Of a DNA stretch of 64,000 nucleotides, positions 27,674 to 37,068 are shown one piece after another. This stretch comes from Polyangium fumosum (GTDB lineage: Bacteria; Myxococcota_A; Polyangia; Polyangiales; Polyangiaceae): the NCBI RefSeq assembly GCF_005144585.1, contig NZ_SSMQ01000027.1, positions 1 through 64,000 of the forward strand. Direction: 5' to 3'. The stretch's first letter is position 1, and the number at the start of each line of letters is the position of its first letter. Both the position numbers and the translations under genes were made by a program. Below the pieces are notes generated by a model. That model ran no database searches. It was not told the DNA's origin and saw only the letters and a list, made by a program, of their open reading frames with translations.

Positions 27674-29161
27674 ATGAACCTCGTCATGGTGACGACCACG
27701 CGGCGCCTCTTCGGGGCCTTCTCGTTTCTCGTGTCCCCCCTCGTTCTCGGCTGTGGCGCTGATCCCGATCCCGGTCCCGCGCCCGACGTTCCTCCCATTT
27801 CCTGGGAGGACTGCGGGGGCGGCTTCGAATGCGCCACGTTCTCTGTGCCCGTCAATCACGACGCGCCGGACGGAAGGACCTTTTCCCTTCCCCTCGTGCG
27901 CCGCCCGGCGGCGGTTCCGTCCTCGCGTATCGGCTCCTTGCTCGTCAATCCCGGCGGCCCCGGCGGATCCGGCGTCGGCTGGGCGCGCGCGGCGCAGATC
28001 ATCTTGCCGCAGGCCCTCAAGGATCGGTTCGACCTCGTCGGCTTTGATCCACGTGGCCAGGCCGGGAGCACGCCCACGATCGATTGCGTCGACGACCTCG
28101 GCCCCCTCATCGGGCTCGATCCGACCCCCGACGACGACGCGGAGCGCGCCGCGTTGCTCGCCGGCGCGGATGCGTTCGCGGCCGCTTGCAAGGCGCGGAG
28201 CGGCGATCTGTTGTCCTTCGTCGGGACGAACCACATCGCCCGCGACATGGATCTCCTCCGCGAGGCCCTCGGCGACGAGAAGCTCACCTACATCGGTTTT
28301 TCGTATGGAACGTTTCTCGGGGCGGTCTACGCCGAGGCCTTTCCCGAGCGCGTGCGCGCGCTCGTGCTCGACGGCGCGATCGATCCGACAGTCTCCGGGG
28401 ATGCGTTCATCAAGGGGCAGGCCCTCGGCTTCGAGGGCGAGCTCGAAGCGTTCCTCGCCGATTGCGCGGCGAAGACCTCATGCGCGTTTCATTCGGGCGG
28501 CGATCCCTGGGCCGCGTACGACGCCGTGAAGGCCGCGGTCGAGGCCTCTCCGCTGCCTGCGCCGCCGGGCGGCACGCGCACGCTCGGGCCCGGCGAACTC
28601 CTCTACGGCGTGTCGCAGCCGCTCTACAACAAATCGCAATGGAAATTCCTCGCCCAGGCGCTCGCGCTCGCGGCCGCGGGGGACGGCTCGGGCCTGCTCG
28701 AATTTTCCGACGCGTACGTCGCCCGGAGCGCGGACGGCACGTATGGCACGTCGTTCGAGGTCTATTACGGGGTCACCTCGGTCGACCTCGCATTCCCCGC
28801 CGATCCCCAGGTCTATCAAGCCCTGACGACCGAGCTCCAGGTGAAGGCGCCGCGCATCGGCATCTATTTGCCCGCCACGGCGCTGCCCTCCGCGCGCTGG
28901 GCGTTTTCGGCCTGGCGCTCGAATGCGCCGATCTCCGCGGACGGCGCGCCGCCGATCCTCGTCGTGGGCTCCACCGGGGATCCGGCGACGCCGTATCCTT
29001 GGGCGGTCTCGCTCGCCGCGCAGCTCTCCTCCGGGGTCCTGCTCACGCGCGAAGGACCGGGGCACGTCTCGTTTCTTCGGGGAAATACCTGCATCGACCA
29101 GGCGACCACCGATTACCTCGTCGATCTGAAGGTCCCGCCCCAAGGCACGACGTGCAAATGA
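27674..29161 (+). CDS. Secreted S33-type alpha/beta-hydrolase lipoprotein (tripeptidyl-aminopeptidase-like)
   Basis: A 495-residue protein with lipobox VLGC near residue 33. The fold is alpha/beta-hydrolase. Ser210 lies in GFSYGT, Asp436 in STGDPATPY and His464 in EGPGHVSF, the triad order of SCO7095/Tap-type aminopeptidases. The oxyanion strand is NPGGPGGSG. It would trim peptides outside the cytoplasm as part of a predatory or scavenging secretome. A second ATG 12 bases downstream is an equally possible start, with TACCAT ten bases before it. It ends exactly against the next gene's stop (TGATCA). Confidence 0.88.
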   Translation: MNLVMVTTTRRLFGAFSFLVSPLVLGCGADPDPGPAPDVPPISWEDCGGGFECATFSVPVNHDAPDGRTFSLPLVRRPAAVPSSRIGSLLVNPGGPGGSGVGWARAAQIILPQALKDRFDLVGFDPRGQAGSTPTIDCVDDLGPLIGLDPTPDDDAERAALLAGADAFAAACKARSGDLLSFVGTNHIARDMDLLREALGDEKLTYIGFSYGTFLGAVYAEAFPERVRALVLDGAIDPTVSGDAFIKGQALGFEGELEAFLADCAAKTSCAFHSGGDPWAAYDAVKAAVEASPLPAPPGGTRTLGPGELLYGVSQPLYNKSQWKFLAQALALAAAGDGSGLLEFSDAYVARSADGTYGTSFEVYYGVTSVDLAFPADPQVYQALTTELQVKAPRIGIYLPATALPSARWAFSAWRSNAPISADGAPPILVVGSTGDPATPYPWAVSLAAQLSSGVLLTREGPGHVSFLRGNTCIDQATTDYLVDLKVPPQGTTCK

Positions 29162-30325
29162 TCAGGGCGCGCCTTCGCAGACTTCATCCACGAGCAGGAC
29201 GTCGTCGATCGCGTATCCACCCCAGCCCTCCGCGTCGCCGCTTTCGTAGGACCACACGAGCGACGTGTTCGAGCCCGTGACCGTGTTGAGCCGGAACTCC
29301 ACCTCGGCCCAGCCCGGGGTCGGTTGCGCGCTCGTGGGCCCGGGTCGCACCAGGGTAGACAGCGTCGTTCGCGTGGATCCTTGTTGCACCGCGAGCATCA
29401 CGGTCGGAGGGGCACCGCGCGCCCCTTCCGGGGTGAAGTCGACCCATTCGTGGAACACGAGCCGCAAATCGAGCGCGCCCGTCGTATCCATGATCGGCGA
29501 TTCGAGCTCGCCCGAGGTCCCAGGCGGGACACACGCCCCGAGCCCGACCCCCACGACCTTCCCGTCGTCCGTGTCCGTGACGTCGTCGTCCGGGCCCTTG
29601 CATACCCCGTCGCCCGGCGCCGCCTGCACGAACCCGCTGTTCGTCCCGGAGACCCACCGCTCCCCCGTCGCTCCCTCGTTCAGCACGCCCGCCGAAAAGG
29701 TTTGTCGCAGGTAGACCCGGCCCACGGTCCCGTTGCAGTTCTGATCCACCTCGTCGCAGAGCTCCACGGCGTTCGGGTGGATCGTGGGCGCGTCGTCGTC
29801 GCAATCGTTTCCTTCCGCGACCCATACGCCTCCCGCCACGACCGGGGGCTCCGCGCAGCTCCCGGCCGTATCGACGAGGCGCTCCTCCTTGCCAATCCCG
29901 TCGCCGTCGCGGTCCAGGAAATAACGCGCGAAGCAGAGCACGTCCGCCCCTTCGCATTTCGTGCGCCCCTGGCAGGACTCCGTGTCCGAGATCGGGATCG
30001 TGCAGTCGAGGACGGGAAAATCCTCGTCGGTCTTCCCGTCGCAGTCTTGATCGATTCCGTCGCACTGGTCATCCGACGTTGCGCGCGTGTTCACGTCCGC
30101 GCTGTCGTCGTTGCAATCGAGCGTGTTCGTCACGTAGCCGGCCGGGGGCTCCCCGCACCAGGTGCGCGGCTCGTTCTTGTTCCCCTCGCCGTCCTTGTCC
30201 GCGTCCAAGTACACCGTCGTCAGCGTGGTGCATTGCTGCGTGTAATCTTCCCCGAGCGAGATGAACGTCTCGCAGCCGAAGAGCCCCACGGCCGCGCCGA
30301 ACGAGGCGAGCTTGATCCACCTCAA
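29162..30325 (-). CDS. MopE-like Asp-rich metal-binding lipoprotein
   Basis: About 387 residues. The leader ends in a lipobox-like LFGC. Residues 40-190 carry several Asp-rich calcium-type loops (LDADKDGEGN, QDCDGKTDEDF, DRDGDGIGKEE, QNCNGT) of the MopE/putative metal-binding motif group, each with paired cysteines. The C-terminal 180 residues look like a beta-sandwich ending in YAIDDVLLVDE. It is probably a surface calcium- or metal-stabilised protein. The start is TTG at 30325, overlapping the upstream stop as TTGA. It is the third gene of the kinase operon. Confidence 0.75.
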   Translation of the reverse strand: MRWIKLASFGAAVGLFGCETFISLGEDYTQQCTTLTTVYLDADKDGEGNKNEPRTWCGEPPAGYVTNTLDCNDDSADVNTRATSDDQCDGIDQDCDGKTDEDFPVLDCTIPISDTESCQGRTKCEGADVLCFARYFLDRDGDGIGKEERLVDTAGSCAEPPVVAGGVWVAEGNDCDDDAPTIHPNAVELCDEVDQNCNGTVGRVYLRQTFSAGVLNEGATGERWVSGTNSGFVQAAPGDGVCKGPDDDVTDTDDGKVVGVGLGACVPPGTSGELESPIMDTTGALDLRLVFHEWVDFTPEGARGAPPTVMLAVQQGSTRTTLSTLVRPGPTSAQPTPGWAEVEFRLNTVTGSNTSLVWSYESGDAEGWGGYAIDDVLLVDEVCEGAP

Positions 30326-31352
30326 AACACGCCTCGCACGGCCATGAAGCCGCCGCGGACGTCGAGCTCCACGCGCGCCCCGCGCGCGGCCGCGGGCTTT
30401 GTGCTCGGCGCGAAGAGCAGCACCGAGACGCCCGCCGCCGCGGCGATCGCCGCCGCGCCGAAGCCCAGGTTCGACGCCGACGCAAACGTCTTCGTCTGCT
30501 CGTACGCCCCAAAACCCGCGGGCGTGCACCGCTGCTGCACGCACTCCGTTTCGAGCATCCCACGCCGATCGAGCGTGAGCCCGCCCATCACCACGCCGGT
30601 CACCAGCGCGAGCGCCCCGATCGAAAAGAGCCCGCTCGCGGCCACGAGGCTCCACGTCGGCCTCGCAGGCTCGAGCGGCGCGGGCTCGATCGTCCGCTCC
30701 ACGCCCTTCGCGAAGAGGCCGAGGCGCAGGACGATCGACACGCTCCGCCCCTCGGGCAGCTCCACCTCGCGCGTCGTGCGCGCGCCGCTCCGCGCGAGCG
30801 CCTCGACCTCGTGTTTGCCCGGATCGAGTTCGCGCGGCTCGTCCATCGGCCAGAGCTCGCCGTCCACGAACAACGTTACCTCCGCGGGCGGCGGGCCGCG
30901 CACGTCGACGGCGAGCGTCGGGATGCGCAGGCGCACAGGGCCGATCTCCGCGGCCGCCGCCTGCCGCGCGCGCAGCAGCGACTCCGACGGCGCTCCCGGC
31001 AGCGGCTCGGTCAGCGTCCGCTCGTACAGCGCGCGCGCTTCGAGCAGCTTGCCGCGTTTGTCTTGGCAACGCGCCATGTAAAGCACGAGCTGCGGCGTGT
31101 GGAATTGCTCGTCGGCGTCGCGGAAGAGCGGATACGCCTCGACGTACTGGCCCGCGCGGAAGAGCTGCATCGCGCGGCGGCCTTTTTCGAGGGCGACAGC
31201 GCGTTTTTCCTCGCGCACCTCTTCCTCGGTGGGCTCCGGGGGCGGCGTGGTCGTCGGCTCGGCCGCCGGCGGTTCGTCCGCGCGGGACGAGGAGGGGAAG
31301 ACGAGCGCCGCCGAGAGCACGGCTCCGGCGAGGGAGACCCGGCGGCCTCGAT

Positions 31353-31356
<4 letters not shown>
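30322..31356 (-). CDS. Exported PEGA-like membrane protein
   Basis: A 344-residue protein. A signal peptide ends near SSRA (about residue 27). A helical TPR-like region contains AMQLFRAGQYVEAYPLFRDADEQ. A PEGA-type beta domain follows (AEVTLFVDGELWPMDEP, then LDPGKHEVEA), with two hydrophobic segments near the C-terminus (about 235-260 and 300-320). The middle gene of kinase, PEGA-like protein and MopE-like protein. Overlaps are ATGA with the kinase and TTGA with the next gene. PEGA proteins often carry cargo or sense surfaces; its role as partner or substrate of the kinase is inference. Confidence 0.72.
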
Positions 31357-32837
<1,481 letters not shown>

Positions 32838-32846
32838 GATGGCCCC

Positions 32847-32852
32847 AGGATA
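32847..32852 (-). promoter_or_regulatory. -10 hexamer candidate before the kinase gene
   Basis: TATCCT reading leftward, 9 bases before the GTG. Next to it is a CCACGA/TCGTGG hairpin (32853-32871) that could be an operator or affect initiation. Confidence 0.35.
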
Positions 32853-32927
32853 CCACGAGATTGGTTCGTGGATCGCGAGCGTCGTGAGGGGGGAAGGGAA
32901 AATGGAGGGAGGGGCGAGAGGCGCGAC

Positions 32928-33401
32928 TCAGTTGCTGTCGTTCGAGGGTTTCGGCGGCGGGAGCTCGCCATCCTCGCGCAGCTTTTCGACGGTCCGGCCC
33001 TGGACCTTTTCGCCGATCCATGCGCCTGCGACGGCCATGAGGATGCCGATGACGAACGTGGTCAGAAGGCCGACCAGGGCGCCGCCGAGGGGATAGCTGT
33101 ACTGCAGGTGCCAGAGGACCGTGTGCATGGCGTTCGGCAGGATCGCCATGAACGTCGCGAGGGCGGGCTCTTTGACCGTCTCCCCGGGGCTGAAGATGCC
33201 GATGAGGATGCCGCCGACGAAGTACGAGACGAACGCCACGATGCCGGCGAGGACGAGGCCGCCCTTCTCAGGGCCAAAGCTCGCGACGATCGAGGTCTCG
33301 ACCCCGCCGAGCAGCAGGAGGCGCATCACGAAGTAGAGCGAGATGATGACGCCGCCGCCGATGATGACCCATTTGTACGACAGCTCTTTGCGTTTGCTCA
33401 T
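32928..33401 (-). CDS. Small four-helix membrane protein
   Basis: A 157-residue protein with about four hydrophobic segments (WVIIGGGVIISLYFVMRLL, LVLAGIVAFVSYFVGGILIGI, a weaker one near AILPNAMHTVLWH, and GALVGLLTTFVIGILMAVAG) and a hydrophilic Pro/Ser tail. I recognise no family beyond a general YqgC/TIGR04086-like outline. The ATG at 33401 is preferred over an upstream one at 33446 because the promoter candidate places the RNA start near 33435. Confidence 0.75.
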   Translation of the reverse strand: MSKRKELSYKWVIIGGGVIISLYFVMRLLLLGGVETSIVASFGPEKGGLVLAGIVAFVSYFVGGILIGIFSPGETVKEPALATFMAILPNAMHTVLWHLQYSYPLGGALVGLLTTFVIGILMAVAGAWIGEKVQGRTVEKLREDGELPPPKPSNDSN

Positions 33402-33441
33402 ACAATTTCCGACGCGTGGATGGATGAGTGCGTCGCGGCGC

Positions 33442-33471
33442 ATCATGAGGCCACGAGGCAGGGGGTGTCAA
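33442..33471 (-). promoter_or_regulatory. Sigma70-type promoter for the small membrane protein gene
   Basis: Reading leftward: perfect TTGACA (33471-33466), an 18-base spacer and CATGAT (33447-33442). The RNA would start near 33435, about 34 bases before the ATG. Confidence 0.55.
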
Positions 33472-33506
33472 CGTCGGGGTGCGTCCGGGGGGGCCCGGCG
33501 GGGGGA

Positions 33507-33536
33507 CGCTCGCGAACCCTTTCGGGCTCGCGAGCG
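33507..33536 (-). terminator. Strong hairpin after the beta-propeller gene
   Basis: CGCTCGCGA pairs with TCGCGAGCG (9 bp), with an inner CCC/GGG extension and a four-base loop. It lies 20 bases past the leftward stop at 33556, between that gene and the next promoter. Confidence 0.65.
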
Positions 33537-33555
33537 CTGTATTGGGCGGGACAGA

Positions 33556-36500
33556 TTAATCGCCGGTCGTCAGCAGGTTGTGCGTGTCGAGATCGGCCTC
33601 GTGCACGCCGTAACGACCCGCCGCGATCAGCACCTCGTCGTCGTCGATGACCGGCGCGACGCTGTAGTACCAGTTCTGACCCGGGAAGAATGCCGTGGAC
33701 GTCGGCATCGCCGGATTGTCCAGGTCTGCCATGAGAACGCCGCTGTTCAGCGAGAAGAAGGCGCGGCGCTCGGCCACGCTGATCAAGCTCGCGCCCGACG
33801 GACGCTTCACGTTCGACAGGACCTCGAACGTATTGTTGTTGCCGCTCTTCGGCTTGAGGATGCTGAACCGGTCATTGTGGCTCGTGTAGTAGCTGTAGGG
33901 CTCCCACACGAGGTTGTGCGACACGACCGGCCTGCCGCCCTTGTCGATGAACAGCGCGTTCACGGTCCGGTCCGCGAAATGGTGCTTGTTCTCGAGCTCG
34001 GCCTTGTTGCCCTGGAGTTTCAGCTTCGAGACGGCCGTCTCGATGATGTCCTGCTGGCCCCAGACGGGATCGCGCGTGAAGATCGTCGAGCCGTCCTTCG
34101 AGAGGAGCGTGCCGGGCACGTTGATCGCGGCCCCGACCTTCGGCTGCGCGGGCTTCTTCAGGTCGATCTCCTTCAAGAAGTACTGTGCGTAGGTGCGCGT
34201 GTCGCCGGGCGCGGATGCTGGTTTCTTGACGGTGACGTAGATGTCGTCGTCGTGCCCGCTCGCCGTGACGAACTCCTCGTTCTGCCCGGGCGTCAGGTCG
34301 ATCGGCGCGAGGAGTGTCGGGTGGTTGGGGTTCGAGAGATTCACGAGCTTGAGCTGCGCCTTCGTGCGGAAGAGCGCCGCCTCGTACTCGGTCCCGTAGC
34401 AATACGAGTAGCCCTGCTGTGCTGCCTCTACCTGTGACCAATCGGCCGGGACGCAGGTCGTCTCCGCGTTCGCGTGATCGGTGCACTGCGCGAAGCCACC
34501 GCTGCAGTACTCGGTCTGGCCGTTGATCGTCCGGCAGTCGCGCGAGCCTGTGAAGTACGTGCAGCCCTCCTGGCCCCTGCAGGACGTCGACCAGTAGTAC
34601 GTGTACGCATAGCAATATTCCATCGAGACCGGGTCGCTCTGGACGGTGCTTGTCTCGACGAACCCGAGCGACTTCTTCCCGACGACGTTGACGTTGCCGT
34701 AATAGTCGCCGTAATAGTAGTAGCCGGACGGCAGCTCCGTCGTGACGAGCTGACCCGCCTTGGCCGGCTTCTTCGGGTTCGAGAGGTCCCAGACCTCGAT
34801 GGTCGTCTCGAAGGTAGGCCAGGTGGTCCACTTGCCATGGACGGCGACGAGCAGATCGTCCACCTGGTAGTAACTCGCGTTCGCCGGGACCTCGATCGTC
34901 GCCACGGGCGTGCCGGTGTCGACGGGCTCGTTGTTCCGGATGATGTCGACCTTCGCCTTCGCGTCCGGAGAGTACCAGTACCAGTAATCTGAGTTGTCCG
35001 GGCCGCGCAGGCGCGCGCGATAATTGTCGTAGACCCAGACCTTCGTGTAATCCGGCGCCACGCCGAGCTCACCGACCTTCTGGGGCGCGTCGAGGTTCGA
35101 TTGATCCCAGATGCGGAGCTGCGTCTCGGAGAGGTTCGCCCCGTTCGTCGCGTCGAGCTTGAACGTGCGACGGACCGCGTCGGGATGGTTCATGATGCCG
35201 CGACGCGTGATCGTCGACTCCGAGAACGTGAAGATCTGGACGGCGGACTCGTACGAATAGGAGCCGTTCACGTACTTGTAGCCGGCGAAGGGCAGGAGCA
35301 CGAGGCCCGTCTCGGTCTCGCCCGTCGGCGCCGTCACGTTCACCGCGTTGTGGAGCACGCTGAACGCGCGGTGATCCCAGTTCGCCTCGGACCAGTTCCA
35401 GCCGTGGTCCTCGCCCGCCACCTCTTCGCGCGCGAGCAGCGGGTTCGGGTTCTCGAGGTCCGTGATGTTGTAGAGGCTGACGGCGAGCTTGCGGCCGTTC
35501 TGATCGTCGACGCCGATGCCGACGAGGCGCGTGTTGTTGAACGCGGGCCGGAAGAAGTCGTTCCAGCCGGAGACGATGAACTCGCTCTTCTCCTCGGCGT
35601 GACCGTTCGCGTCGATCGAGAAGGCGTGGAACGGATCGTAATTCCGGTACGTCACGGCGAACGCCCGATCGTCGAGGAAGACCGCGGCGAAGAGGTTCAT
35701 GTCCGCGCCGAAGGGCACGGTGTCGATCGGCGTGACGTTGTCGAGGTTCGTCGCGTCGAACGTCTGGAGGTAGCTATGCTGGCCCCAACCCCATTGCGGG
35801 CCCGAGAAGATCCGGAGCTGGTCGTTCCGGTAGTCCATGTGGAATTGCGACCGGACGTAGCCGTTCACCGTGACCTCGTCACGCTTGACCATCGTGCCGC
35901 TGTTGTCGGAGATGTCGATGACCGCGACGTCGCTCTGGTGCGACGACCACCAGTCCTTCTCGCGCGCCACGAGGAGCACTTCATTCTCCGCGTGGATGGC
36001 CGAGACGTAGCCGCCGAGGGGCAGCTCGCTCTTCTCCGTCATGGCCGTCTGGCCGACGTCGAAGCTCTTCACGGTGCTGCCGAGGATCCACTCCCAGTAG
36101 CCCTGGTCGTTGATGAACCAGTTGTAGTAGCTCGAGGCGACGAAGAGCGCGTCCTGCGTCGCGCCGTTCGCGTAACGGCTCGTCTGGATGTAGCCCGGCA
36201 CGGCGTACTGCGAGAGCACCACGGGCTTCGACGGCGTCGAGATGTCGACGAGCATGACCGTGCTGCCCGACTTGCTGTCGACCTCGAGGCTGTTCGGCCT
36301 ACCCTTGTAGCCGTACCAGTCGTTCATCAAGAGGATCGCGCGCGTCCCGTCGACGTACATCTCGACCGGCGAGCCGCCCACCTGAAGCTGGCCGACGATC
36401 TTGGGCTCGGTGACGTCACTGACGTCGATCACCTGCAGACCGCGATACCAGTTGAGGTTCAGGAGGGTGCCATTGTTCATGACACGGAAGATGTCGCCCT

Positions 36501-36759
36501 CCTCGAGCTCCTGCTCCTCTTCTTCCTCCTCCTCTTCTTCCTCCTCCTCCTCCTCTTCCTCTTCGCCCCAGGTGAACTGGTAGTTCGGCCGATCGGCCGA
36601 GAGGAACGAGGTCGGTCCCTTTGCGGCCTCCTTGCTCTCGGCCGGATTCTCTTCCCCGTCACCCGTATTCGTGGCGCATCCCTGCCCAGCCACGAACAAG
36701 AGCGCGGTCAAGAGACCCGTCGTTCGTGCCGTGGGACCACGATTCAAAAAGCTGCGCAT
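33556..36759 (-). CDS. Large beta-propeller lipoprotein with polyglutamate tract
   Basis: A 1067-residue protein. A signal with lipobox-like AGQGC near residue 28 is followed by a run of 17 Glu encoded by mixed GAG/GAA codons (about 66-82). The rest is a long beta-rich protein of the secreted beta-propeller-domain type: repeated units such as GLQVIDVSDVTEPKIVGQL, STVMLVDISTPSKPVVLSQY and TIEVWDLSNPKKPAKAG are LVIVD-like blades. A Cys-rich insert with Tyr-rich segments lies around 690-770. Such proteins are surface-anchored; ligand unknown. GGGAG lies upstream of the ATG. It is transcribed from the TTGACA promoter at 36834-36839. Confidence 0.85.
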   Translation of the reverse strand: MRSFLNRGPTARTTGLLTALLFVAGQGCATNTGDGEENPAESKEAAKGPTSFLSADRPNYQFTWGEEEEEEEEEEEEEEEEEQELEEGDIFRVMNNGTLLNLNWYRGLQVIDVSDVTEPKIVGQLQVGGSPVEMYVDGTRAILLMNDWYGYKGRPNSLEVDSKSGSTVMLVDISTPSKPVVLSQYAVPGYIQTSRYANGATQDALFVASSYYNWFINDQGYWEWILGSTVKSFDVGQTAMTEKSELPLGGYVSAIHAENEVLLVAREKDWWSSHQSDVAVIDISDNSGTMVKRDEVTVNGYVRSQFHMDYRNDQLRIFSGPQWGWGQHSYLQTFDATNLDNVTPIDTVPFGADMNLFAAVFLDDRAFAVTYRNYDPFHAFSIDANGHAEEKSEFIVSGWNDFFRPAFNNTRLVGIGVDDQNGRKLAVSLYNITDLENPNPLLAREEVAGEDHGWNWSEANWDHRAFSVLHNAVNVTAPTGETETGLVLLPFAGYKYVNGSYSYESAVQIFTFSESTITRRGIMNHPDAVRRTFKLDATNGANLSETQLRIWDQSNLDAPQKVGELGVAPDYTKVWVYDNYRARLRGPDNSDYWYWYSPDAKAKVDIIRNNEPVDTGTPVATIEVPANASYYQVDDLLVAVHGKWTTWPTFETTIEVWDLSNPKKPAKAGQLVTTELPSGYYYYGDYYGNVNVVGKKSLGFVETSTVQSDPVSMEYCYAYTYYWSTSCRGQEGCTYFTGSRDCRTINGQTEYCSGGFAQCTDHANAETTCVPADWSQVEAAQQGYSYCYGTEYEAALFRTKAQLKLVNLSNPNHPTLLAPIDLTPGQNEEFVTASGHDDDIYVTVKKPASAPGDTRTYAQYFLKEIDLKKPAQPKVGAAINVPGTLLSKDGSTIFTRDPVWGQQDIIETAVSKLKLQGNKAELENKHHFADRTVNALFIDKGGRPVVSHNLVWEPYSYYTSHNDRFSILKPKSGNNNTFEVLSNVKRPSGASLISVAERRAFFSLNSGVLMADLDNPAMPTSTAFFPGQNWYYSVAPVIDDDEVLIAAGRYGVHEADLDTHNLLTTGD

Positions 36760-37068
36760 CGATTCGCTCCCTTCGTCCTTCACACAAGATGAAGGAATAA
36801 AAGTCTTCCTACCTAACCGATGCATCCGGGGGGTGTCAAGGCGCCCACGTGTCATGCTTGCAAGCGCTGATGTGCATACATGTCGCACAGGGATGCCGTG
36901 CGCTGCGTCAATGGCAAAATACCGCCGGTTCGTACGAGCACGATACACCGATGCGTCCGGCGGCGGCTCCGTCCCCGGGGGACGTGGGAGCGCCTGCGAC
37001 GAATTCGTGCTGCCTTGCGCAGGTCCGTGATCCTTGGTAAGGGTCGGAGTTCCCTTCAGGACCATTCC
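36760..37068. other. Divergent intergenic region, 309 bases
   Basis: No gene. It is locally AT-richer than the surroundings near 36760-36940 and holds the promoter for the beta-propeller gene. A rightward promoter for the gene at 37069 must also lie here, but I could not pick one out. Confidence 0.5.
36810..36839 (-). promoter_or_regulatory. Sigma70-type promoter for the beta-propeller gene
   Basis: Reading leftward: TTGACA (36839-36834), an 18-base spacer and TAGGTA (36815-36810). The leader would be about 44 bases and includes GGGAG before the ATG. The -35 and the following CCCCC match the promoter at 33442-33471. Confidence 0.5.
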
